A stretch of 64,000 nt of DNA from Hyaloperonospora brassicae (Eukaryota; Oomycota; Peronosporomycetes; Peronosporales; Peronosporaceae): contig CANTFL010001353.1 in the NCBI GenBank assembly GCA_947650285.1, positions 124,001 to 188,000 on the forward strand. Reading direction: 5' to 3'. Shown piece after piece: positions 54,416-64,000 of this stretch (its first letter is position 1; each line of letters begins with the position of its first letter). A program made the position numbers and the translations under genes. The notes beneath the pieces were generated by a model. The model was not told where the DNA came from, did not search any database, and worked only from the letters and a program-made list of their open reading frames with translations.

Positions 54416-57013
54416 CTTTTGACGGAATAATGATATGAACATATCACCAACAAAATACCTCGGCCTTCGCGCCAGACTTCGATGCCACCGAGGCATCCAT
54501 TTGTGCAGAAAGCAAGTCCTTGCGTCGATATAAGGCCTTAAAATCATTTCGAGAAAGCACAATGGACTCGTCTAGCATTGATTTCTTGTGCCTAATACGA
54601 CAAAAATGTACCGAGCAAGGCAACAAAAATTCCTCTGCTAAGATCAGGTGCAAATTAATGCAAATTTGATCGCGCCTGCAGCACGGTGAAAGCATATTAG
54701 GTCTTTGAAGGTGGCTAAGTGACGTATAAAGGCGTTCCTTAAGATAAAATAGCTCCTATCGGGTGACAACAACTCTACACTGGAGGGAAACAAGACAAGA
54801 GTGGTTGCGGCCGATTGAAACCTCATAATCTTCTATTGAGTTGACTTAAGTACAGGCTTACACAGAGTTGGAAAATTCTAGGCGTACGGTCGATATTTTT
54901 TTCAAATCAGATGAGAAGGAGAAAATAGTATCCGATAAAAAGATCATATGTTTATTTGGGGCTAGTGTTCGCGCGGTAGAAGATGCCATTGCTTGTGAGG
55001 CTGCGAATGTCTTCAATTCTATCTCAATCAATGAAGTGACTAAGGCTCTGAGCTCTTAACGTATGGATACCGTGTCGCTAATGCGGCAGCTACAGCCACG
55101 AATAAAACCTTTTTGACTGCCACAACCTAACTGAATACGACATTACGATGCTAAGCGAAGATATCTCCGACAAACGTTTCGTGCACGAGGCTTAAGACCA
55201 GCATAATAACCTATACATGATTGAGATGCCACATGCTCCTGCCTGACAGAATAAAGAGCGTAGCCGCTTCACAATGCGGTGCCTACTGACATCCGAAGAC
55301 CGCCAAAAACAAGAATGCGCTTTCGTCAGTGTCAAAACAAGCTCTCGATCTAGTATCATAGCAGGCCTATCCTTTTATTTGGCGTTAAAAAACATGGCAC
55401 CTACTCTTGATTACGGTTCAGACCCTTTCGATAGGCACGATATCGAAGTCACGATGGTAAAGTATTAAGTCAGAGTTAAATTATGAAATATAATTGTTCA
55501 AGAGACAATTCTGTATTTTCTCCACCCTGCGCCGTCGAAGTAGCTATACCTGTTTAATCTATTGGTCACAAAACATAAATCTTATTCAGGTATATAAAGG
55601 GAATTAAAAATTTCGAACTCAAGCCCTAATTAAGTAGCACCCAAAAATATAGTTTTCCGCAAAGGATTTTTTGTCGCCGATAATTAACGTGCGCACACCT
55701 AATAAAAAAAATACAGAAGTTACGCGTCACCAGATCCGTCAAGTTTCAACAAGCTGAGTCGACTGCCTGTGAAAAAGCTAATGGTGCCGGGGTGCTCAGC
55801 ACATATTTCTGCGAACACGGCCGCACATCGCCAGGGCGTAAGCACGCGCGAGGAGAAGTTTGCAAGTCCGTCACAAAGCCAGTACGGCCAAAGGTCATAA
55901 ATCTCGGATACCTTTCTTGCATCGGAATTAGATGCGATTGTCAGTGTTCTTCCTTTTTCGACTCTTCATCTTGCATATAGGACCATTTAACGTTTCCGAG
56001 TATTTTTTTCTCTCCACATATATCGAATTTCAGCTTGCAGTTATTCGCCAACATGCCATCCACAAAAAAGATCGACTTCGTGAACTGTGTACTTGTTAAG
56101 TTGCGACAGCTGAGGACCAATGAGGTAAAATTCAGTAAAACTTAAATCATACAACAATGGCGACGAATCAGTAAGTTACAGCTGAAGTTATATTTTGCGA
56201 CGGTCGTCTATCAACTATTGGACTTAATACAAAGGGTCGTGCTAGATATGATGTTAGTATTACGACTATCGTTCGGACCTGTGAAGACCACAACAAATTT
56301 AATAATCCCGCAGAACAATGCGGCGCTCCATTATACCTATTATTATGTGCAAGTATTCGTGCGAATATTTTTATAGCAAACACTCCTATTCACGCACTAC
56401 GGGCATCTACATCAGCCGCTATATTAAGGATACCTTATTTGCTCTACCAACCGCATTGACACAGAATGCGAACTAATTTTGCTATTCTGGTACCAATCTA
56501 AGCTATATACTATGAGCCAATGATATTTACATCTGCCGTCTATATCAGCTGGTTGTGCACGATTCCTGACGGTCACTCGAAACCTGCATCGGCCAACACT
56601 CTTTAGTACGCTGCAAGTTTTTAAGTATTAATAGCTCGGTGCGAAATAATTTAAACACTTTCTTTATATGAAATAATGGATGTAAGGCGCGTGATTTTTT
56701 TACAAGTAACTGGAAGAAATACGGTCGAGGCAGCGTCTATAGAAAAGCGTTACCACTAATTCTTAGGCTTTGTGTCAAACTTCGGAAGCATGATGTGGAC
56801 AGAGTGAAGAAAAACACGTGGGCATTTCTATATTCAACAAAAACTGTATTTGTCGATTATTGAGATGGAACCTGGGAACGAGGGTTTTTTGAACGCAGCA
56901 CTTAATGGGACATCGCATTCATTCATGGGGTAATCAATCCTCATCATCAACGAGTATTCGTTGACATATAATCATAAAATGAACGCGTTTTATGAAGATT
57001 CTTACTTAATAGG
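54416..57013. other. Mostly featureless DNA
   Basis: No confident gene. A minus-strand stretch (54826-54444, two frames) reads like a degraded charged helical protein (SMLDESIVLSRNDFKALYRR), unassigned. Other open frames are under 95 codons with no recognised domain. Confidence 0.4.
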
Positions 57014-57313
57014 TTGAGGGTCTATGCCGTACCCCTGTACAGAAAATTTCATTGTACGCCGATTAAACGTCCCGATCAATTTTTCACACCATTCGGAAAT
57101 ATTCGAGCGCTGCGTTGGTTTTTTGGACAGGTGCAGATAATTAAACTATTCGAAATAATATTAGAGAGTGCGGAGAAAGAGCGAGAGCTTTCAGCTTTTA
57201 AGCAACGGAGCGTACACACGCTGCGTAGGTTTTTTGCACAGGTGCAGAAGACCAAACTTTTCGACATAATATTAGAGAGTGCGGAGAAAGAGAGAGAGCT
57301 TTCAGATTTTTAG
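57014..57313 (+). pseudogene. Open frame with a 111-bp tandem duplication, unknown
   Basis: 99 codons from ATG 57014. It contains two 37-residue units: LRWFFGQVQIIKLFEIILES plus AEKERELSAFKQRSVHT, then LRRFFAQVQKTKLFDIILES plus AEKERELSDF and a stop. The units differ at several residues but keep the frame, which suggests past coding use. It lies upstream of the LINE remnant and could be its N-terminal part or a host gene fragment. Confidence 0.45.
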
Positions 57314-57619
57314 CAACGGAGCGTTTTTCATTTAGATCACGCCTGTATCGGTGATATGTAAATGGGCTCATGCGGACTTGATCGATGACGAAGATTTGTC
57401 AGTACCCATACCAGCCGCTAATTCTAATGGAACTAAAATATGAATTTGAGCGGCCCACAACGTCGCACTCGTCTGTAAACTGCGATAGTACATTTAGTGC
57501 CGGAGTGAGCATTAGCTGCTATCAACATGCAAGCTTTGTTTCTCTCGACACAGCATGAAGCGTAGCCGAGGTAGACAATTTGATTGCAACGACAGACGTT
57601 GACAAGGCTCGATAAAAGA

Positions 57620-58980
57620 TCAATTGGACAATTGGAAACCTAAATTAAAAAAAAGCTTCTGGCCTATACCAGGAAATTCGTCAGAATTTATAATAAAGCT
57701 GCCAGCATTGCCTGCGCCGTTTAATGTCCAAACCGACGCGGTGCTACAAGAAGTGCGAGCTTCGGATGCTAACCCAACAGTTTTTTACGAGACATTTGAG
57801 CAGTCTGACGCATCATTATCCCCGGTGTAGCTTCGTAAAAATCGTTGCGGAATGTCGTCGGTTATGCCATATAACAAAGATAGATCGGTTTCTCATACAC
57901 CACATATGCTGTCCGGACCATTAATCAAGCGATTTTTCACTCGAAATATGAACAATATATAGGGCAATGCGATATTTTTCTGGTCAAAAAGGATCTCTAC
58001 GGTAACAATCGGTCGCAAGAACTAAGTTTAAGGAGTTTCAAAAGAGTTGACGCCAACAAGACTTAGTATATACAAGTGTTCTAATAACACCACCACCGCA
58101 ATACTTAGACATGCCTATCAAATACATCAAATTTACGATTACACGGTCACAATAAGAAACATTATGGATAGTGGGTGCGGCGTTAAAGCGGCTCAAGCTT
58201 GGAATGGCTTCGGGTCCGGATGAAATTTTTACACCTCGTATCGCGACTACGCCGATTATATATCTCTATATTTCATGTATTTGTATACGAGATTTTTTTA
58301 ATGCAGCAATTTATGCCGTCGATCTAAAAGGCAAACATTTAGTGCCAAAAACCAGTGGCTTTAGCATTACCGCTGATCATTGCCCTATATCGCGCTTCCT
58401 AAGAGCGACTACAACTTACTAGCCAAAGTGCTTTATTTTCAAGTTTATCCTATGCTATCTCAGAGTGTTCTGCCGGCCCACGTAAGAATTTCTCAAATCG
58501 ATTGATACATACGTATCTTAGAAATTATGCCGCTATACATATAGAAGCGAGTGAGAAAGCCGGTTTACATTAAACCATTGTTCTAATATCTATTTTGCTA
58601 AGGGTTACGACAAGCTATAGCGTTAGGTTTTAGTTTCGGTGCTGATATGGCTATAAATTTTGCCCTGATTCGTCTCGATCGTAGCTGCATTACAAATCCA
58701 CATGACTTGTCCATTCACCTTGAGTGGCTACTGATTCAGTCGCCACGCTGTGCTCTGTGGTAATATACTTGACTGCTGCCTTACCCTACTTCTATAAATT
58801 ATAACCTCTCGAAGTGCTGTTCGGGTGATGCAGAAGAGGGCGTACATATGCGTCTTTCCACTTTGGTCCAACGGACAAACGACCGAGCTCATTGTATTGG
58901 GTTAATCCAACGACACAGCTGTCTACCTGTACAATAGGTTCGAGGTGGAGCAGGTTGTTGACATTCAGGAGGAATTTGGT
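57620..58980 (+). pseudogene. LINE (non-LTR) reverse transcriptase remnant
   Basis: Reverse transcriptase blocks are recognisable: ALKRLKLGMASGPDEIF (the GPDG motif region, 58174-58230), LVPKTSGFSITADHCPIS (58340-58390, usually LLPK...YRPIS), then after a frame change SDYNLLAKVLYFQVYPMLSQ (58401-58460). This order is that of L1-like elements. The YADD region was not found. The 57624-57830 frame (SFWPIPGNSSEFIIKLPALP) may be its upstream linker. Many stops. Confidence 0.65.
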
Positions 58981-61540
58981 AGAGTATAGGGTGTTTTAAG
59001 AATCAAGCCAATTTTATGCTGATCATAATCGATCGTCGCGGATCAAACTTTCTACTCGACACCACAGGCCTCGCTTTGCTTAGTGGTATATAAAGTATTG
59101 TAGATACCTTTGTGTGATTGTAGGGCAACATGAACAAGTGGATGAGATCTGTATTAAGTGTGTTCAATCGTTATGGCGTCGGCACGTCCAAGCTATCGAA
59201 AATCCTGGCATAGTCAAGCAGAGGGTCCGCATTTAGAGCGCCGTTGTAATTCCCATGAATACATTTCTAGCGCATTACTGCTGGCCTTATTACACTAATG
59301 TCAAACGATTGAATGCATTAAAGTTCGACTTAGTGTAGAATCCCGCGATAAAAACGGTCCATTGCTTAGGTCGCACATCGATGACTGCGCAATCTATCCA
59401 ACAGGGTGTTATTTCAGTTCTATTTATAAAAACGGAAAAATTAACGGTAGATGATCCACCAGTTATGCAATAATAGGCTACCGCTGCCACGTCAGAGTTC
59501 GTGTTCGGCGATGTCCGCTGAAGTTCTTACATATGGGGTCCGAGTTACATCACGCCTAGTTTTACTCAAGAAATCAACGTTGATTCCGGTCGTTTTTTTA
59601 GGTGAGGGAAACTTAACTTTTTGGCCTATCTGCGGCTCAACAAGACCGCCAACGCGAGGTGAAGGAAGCCAGTAGACGTGCCTTGATTTTCGAGGTCCGG
59701 GTATACTTTACAGTGACGATAGGAATGTCATAATAAATATTATTAGAGCACCTAATTTCTATACGAGGACCGCATTGCACGCCGGATTTTCCGGCATCGG
59801 GTGGATTAAACAAACAAAAGCTTGTACATGCTATGATATAAGATATGTCATGGGTTCAGAATCGCCGCGGCATATTGTACAAAAATAAACGGTGCTTATT
59901 TCGAGCGGGATGATATTAATGTTTGCGGGTAATTGTAATAAATAACGGTTCAGTGTAGGGTGACGAGAGCTATACTCAGACGCGACATATCTACTCAATC
60001 GATAGCGTAATGCAAGCACTTTAGGTCTATCTGCCTTGCCATCCTTCAGAACTCATGTCTTTGGTGTATCAAGTTGATTAGTATAAGCCTTACTTGCGTA
60101 CTCTTCAAAGAATGAAACTACCATTACCGAATCCTCAATCGCGAAGGAAGGTCGCCATAACTATACGACACGACAATGTCGTTCGTGTCGACTCATGTCA
60201 TACCAATGGTGGCGTGTGATGATTCAGCATTCGTATAAAGATAATCTACGAATCAAATTAGCGAACATCTGGCGATTGCGTGCGTCGTGCAACTCTGGCC
60301 ATGTTCGCGAACGAAGCTCAAAGATACAATCTCGTACTTTTCACGCTAAGAAGCGAGACAGCAACAAGATGAGCGTGCATCGAAACCTGAGCTCCGTAAT
60401 GTTACCAACGGTACTGATTTTATTGAGTGGAGGGAAATCGGAGGGATACAAACTATTTATAAACCAAATGCCAAATATTATTTCTTCCTAAAAAAATCAG
60501 TCCACTCAACAAGTCGGAGAAACGAATTAATTCGTGTCCCTTATTAGATAATTAAAAAGCCCGACCCAACATTCCACCTAAAGTATTTAGGACTTTCCCC
60601 GGAGACCGACAACTCAAGGATTATTAACTTTCTGGATGCAAAGTCTAAGGCCTTTCGAATGGTGGTACGACATCTTTGGTTGTTTAAAATAGACCATGCA
60701 GGGTTTAAACGCCGATTATGACGCTTCACGGCTTTTTAGTATCCCAGAGTGAGTTTCCGTCCACAACAAATGGTATGCCATACCAGCAGCTCCAATCATT
60801 GAGGATTATTGAAAAAACGAAGATACGTACTATATATATCGATGGCCTCCACCTCACGGAATCTCAACCCCTCCTCAAGAGATTCACTGTACCAGGGACA
60901 AAATACGAATTCGCCGTTTGCTTACAAGCCTTTGGAGCTCGACTTACCTGCCTACCGATGGAACGGATACACAACTCTTATCACAAGTCCGGTCAGCTCT
61001 TGCTGACTCTCTCCTATACTCAACCAAAACAATGACATCGGTGATATAGGCCAGTGACATAACCGCAGGCGTTTCCTACCTCCTAATTTCGACGAGGGGG
61101 CAGAGATCAAATTTCGGACTTGGCGGATCTGTATTTTAAATAAATAAGATTCACATTCCAGCGTACCCCGCGTGCATCAACTGAATGTCTTGAATGGCAT
61201 TCGGTGCCGTACACACTACGAGAAAAGTCGCTGAATACCGAAGTCTAAAGCATAGACTTTGATTAAAAAATATAGTGGTATTTACCACAGCATGTCGCTC
61301 TAATCTGTGACAATGCATGGTGCCAAATTATGAGCGCGCTAATTGTTGTCGAAAATTGTCTATTGTCCCTGTGCCAGCACGAAAAAATGCCTTATAATGG
61401 CGATGTATGTCTCGCAACGGCTTAAACGCCTGGCGTGAAAATATTAATTGAATTTTATTCTAAAAAGATCTGAATTAGAAAAATGCTACCGCAACGCTCG
61501 TTCTTTTACTTTGTCCTTCAACTTGGTCAGTACGAATTGG
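58981..61540. other. Possible 3' remains of the LINE; otherwise unassigned
   Basis: Plus-strand pieces such as 60195-60491 and 60718-61035 read somewhat protein-like across frames (PRRPTTQGLLTFWMQSL near 60590-60650), but I cannot assign a domain. No repeats seen. Confidence 0.3.
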
Positions 61541-61550
61541 TTCACGCAAA

Positions 61551-61973
61551 TTGACTCTAATGCTGACAATCTTCAACCGTGGTGACAACCTCATTAAACC
61601 AGCGAACGAAGGCTGGGCGCTTCAAGCTTTCACCTCCGACATATACGACTTAGAGTTTATGGACAACTTACTACAAAGCAGTCGTTCGAGTGGGTGCATA
61701 CCGACGCAAAAAGGCTGTTTTACGGGTAAAGAAGGCGTTATCAGTCTTATTCTGTCGCGTGGGCTACTCAGTAAGCATAAACTCGAACTTCCAAACGCCA
61801 AAAAATTCTGCGATGCGACGCAGATATTCTCATTTGAACGACTTGAGATGATAAAAGTGGCTACGTTCAAATTCGACGCCATCAGATTCAACTATGTATT
61901 AAATCTTATTCTTTGTTTAGGGAACTACAAGTGCTACCGGGTGTGTGGTGACGTATTAGTTTACATAAGGTGA
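61551..61973 (+). other. 140-codon open frame, unknown
   Basis: ATG 61551 to TGA 61971-61973. Mixed composition with a hydrophobic C-terminal stretch (FNYVLNLILCLGNYKCYRV). No domain recognised. It is the longest intact frame in the right-hand 9 kb and could be a degraded gene or chance. Confidence 0.3.
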
Positions 61974-62627
61974 TAAATTCTAGATTATTTACTCTACCAG
62001 ACTGCCGGCTTATCAAAGGCGGACCTATATAATTCGTTTAGACATTGACGCACCTTGTGTGTCAACTTGCTGGCCGGTCGCGCCCTTCAAAAGACTTGAT
62101 GTGAAGATGATGAGTTTGGCCTTGGAAAGGGGGACCTCCGATTAAATGCTTCTCTCGGTGGGACAAAACTTGTTCACAATTTTGACTTAGTCGAGCGCTA
62201 CAGTCTAACCAAACGCTTCAGAAATCGTGTCTCTCTTGGTCTTTTATGGTGTTGCCTAAAACATTTAGCAACTGGCCTTTATTCTGATCCCTAAACCCTT
62301 GTAGGAGAGGCCGCTTCCGACAGCAGGTCTTTAGGTGTAACGTGCTGCTTGATACTTAACCAAAAGCTATATACTGCGTGTAGACCTCATCGCACTTGGT
62401 CTCTCGTACCAACTTTTATAAGGTGAGGGCAAAGTATATACCCAACGTGAACACGCAATCAGACTTAACAAGTTGCTTTAGGCACATCAAATTCGTGCCA
62501 CTAAGATAAAAAATCGATGCAACATAATATAATTTTACTCTTTCACTTTTTATCTCTATCTTAGCATTACACTCTGACTTCCTGTTATGACCGGCCAAGA
62601 GTAAGTTGATCCTTTACGATCGAGATC
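61974..62627. other. Nothing recognised
   Basis: No gene, repeat or element was seen. Confidence 0.5.
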
Positions 62628-62832
62628 AACCAATGAACGATCGGGGCTATTACTGAGGGACCGAGAACCATCTATGAAAACCGGGTTTATCACTAAAGGA
62701 CCGAGTCTTACCGATTAGGAACCAGGCCAACCACTAAAGGACCTTATCTACCATTAGGGGACCGGTTAACTGACTAAGGCACCGAGGTTTACTCCATAAA
62801 ACAGGGCCTTCCGACGAAGGAGCGTGATCAAC
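62628..62832 (+). repeat. Degenerate minisatellite, about 20-22 bp units
   Basis: About ten imperfect units with consensus near ACTAAAGGACCGAGTTTACC; clearest at 62690-62780. Confidence 0.6.
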
Positions 62833-64000
62833 TTTTTCTTTACCGTATTAGCGCACTCTGGAAAGGATCCCTCTTAGTAATTTGTAAAATTCATTTTTCT
62901 CCTGAGGTCTCTTCGCCCCCGTGTTTTTCTTCATCTCTAATACCGTCTCCTTAGTTTGTGTTGACATATTTTCAATACGTTGGCTATCTGGTCCACCTAT
63001 TAGGTAAGCACCTTAACGTTGGTAAATTGGGGGTATGCATCCATTATTTAACAGAATTTATAGGTCGTATTGTGAAGCTTAAAAGGACACGCGATCTATT
63101 ACGATGCGTTTCTTTTAAATACAATTAAATTCTCCTATTAATATATAATTTGATATTTAAGGCATTTTTGGAGTTTTACAGATTAGCACCATAGGTTCCA
63201 CCACACTGTAAGTATTCAGCTAACTCGACTTTTTAATACGAAATTTATAAGGTTTATCTTACTCTATTCCAAAAATGTTATACGAAATTTTATAAAGCAT
63301 ATTAATCTGGATCAAGCTTGATACATCGTGATAAAAGTGTATCGAACCAACTTAATGATGCTGAATGGGAGATCAAAAAATCGGAGATTTCTGGATTCTC
63401 ATGAATAAAAATTGCCATTTCTAGATTTTTAAACCTCTGAAGTCATGCAAATCCTGTAAGTTGCTGCTAAAAGATAGTTGGCACATGTTTAATATTTGGC
63501 TGGCAGGTGACAAGACAAATCTTTCCCATTTTTTTTAGAAGTACCAGATCGCGTCATATAATTTATATCTCGGCTAGGATATCTTTTGCGGCCGACCATG
63601 TCAAAGGTGTGAGACATGGCGTCATGATGCTGACGACAAACCATGTATCGACGCAAAACTTACTAAGTGTAGGATGAAACTGAACTGGTCACCCAATTCA
63701 GCTCCTTCGATCTCATTCTTACAAAAATAAGGCGCAATGTATATGCAGCACATAAAGACCTTAGTTCCTCTAAAATTAGGGAATTTACCTAGACTAAAAT
63801 AAATTTGACATAATAGACAACTATAATATAAAATCTCTAAAGGATAAAATACCAGTAACACAATATATATTTGCCAGTGATATCATTTTGCCAGAAATAA
63901 TATCGCAGTAGTCACATCAGTTACATCTGCGCGTCCCGAAATAAGGATGTTATTGAAGTGACTCAATAAATAGCGACCGGTATAGTAATATGAGTATGTA
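62833..64000. other. AT-rich DNA, nothing recognised
   Basis: Long A/T runs and only short open frames. Confidence 0.5.

Noticed and set aside
1..64000. CRISPR arrays, bacterial operons, rRNA genes
   Set aside because: No regularly spaced identical repeats, no Shine-Dalgarno-linked gene clusters and no rRNA-like conserved stretches; the element content is eukaryotic.

Overview
The window looks like a repeat-rich, gene-poor part of an oomycete-type nuclear genome (Phytophthora / downy mildew relatives are my best guess). That rests only on the style of the elements: chromodomain Ty3/Gypsy elements with TGTAAC...GTTACA long terminal repeats (LTRs), a Ty1/Copia element, a LINE remnant and a Mutator-like element, with no operons or bacterial genes. 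I recognise no host gene with confidence. Nearly everything that can be named is mobile DNA, mostly decayed.

Layout. 1-966: no recognised gene. 972-8948: element A, a young Ty3/Gypsy chromovirus (+) with 388-bp LTRs differing at one base and a 5-bp target duplication. 9389-14163: element B, a decayed Ty1/Copia element (+). 14288-21878: element C, a decayed Gypsy of another family (-). 22027-30475: element D (+), a decayed relative of A. 30884-31205: a solo LTR. 31960-37240: element F (+), a very old relative of C. 38011-39313: a foldback element with 265-bp inverted arms. 39470-42355: element G (+), another old Gypsy. 42356-45001: a Mutator-like element with 140-bp terminal inverted repeats and a 9-bp target duplication. 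45773-54415: element E (-), a second decayed relative of A. 54416-64000: largely featureless, with a 111-bp tandem duplication, a LINE reverse transcriptase remnant and a degenerate minisatellite.

How the parts work together. Element A shows the basic plan: LTR, primer-binding site, gag, a predicted -1 frameshift signal, then pol with protease, reverse transcriptase, RNase H, integrase and chromodomain. On the opposite strand, between integrase and the 3' LTR, there is a long antisense reading frame with a coiled-coil C-terminus. That antisense frame is recognisable in A, D and E. A different antisense frame holds the same place in C, with traces in F.

Most unusual signals: (1) element A is tiled almost end to end with short perfect inverted repeats, in the LTR, in coding and in non-coding DNA; (2) the conserved antisense gene, part of which overlaps the chromodomain on the other strand; (3) D and E look like reciprocal chimaeras of two parental elements, as expected from an inversion caused by recombination between oppositely oriented copies, with a patchy ~3.4 kb near-identical tract at the exchange; (4) a slippery heptamer plus stem-loop at the gag/pol junction of A. 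All comparisons were made by eye within this window; there was no database search and no folding software.
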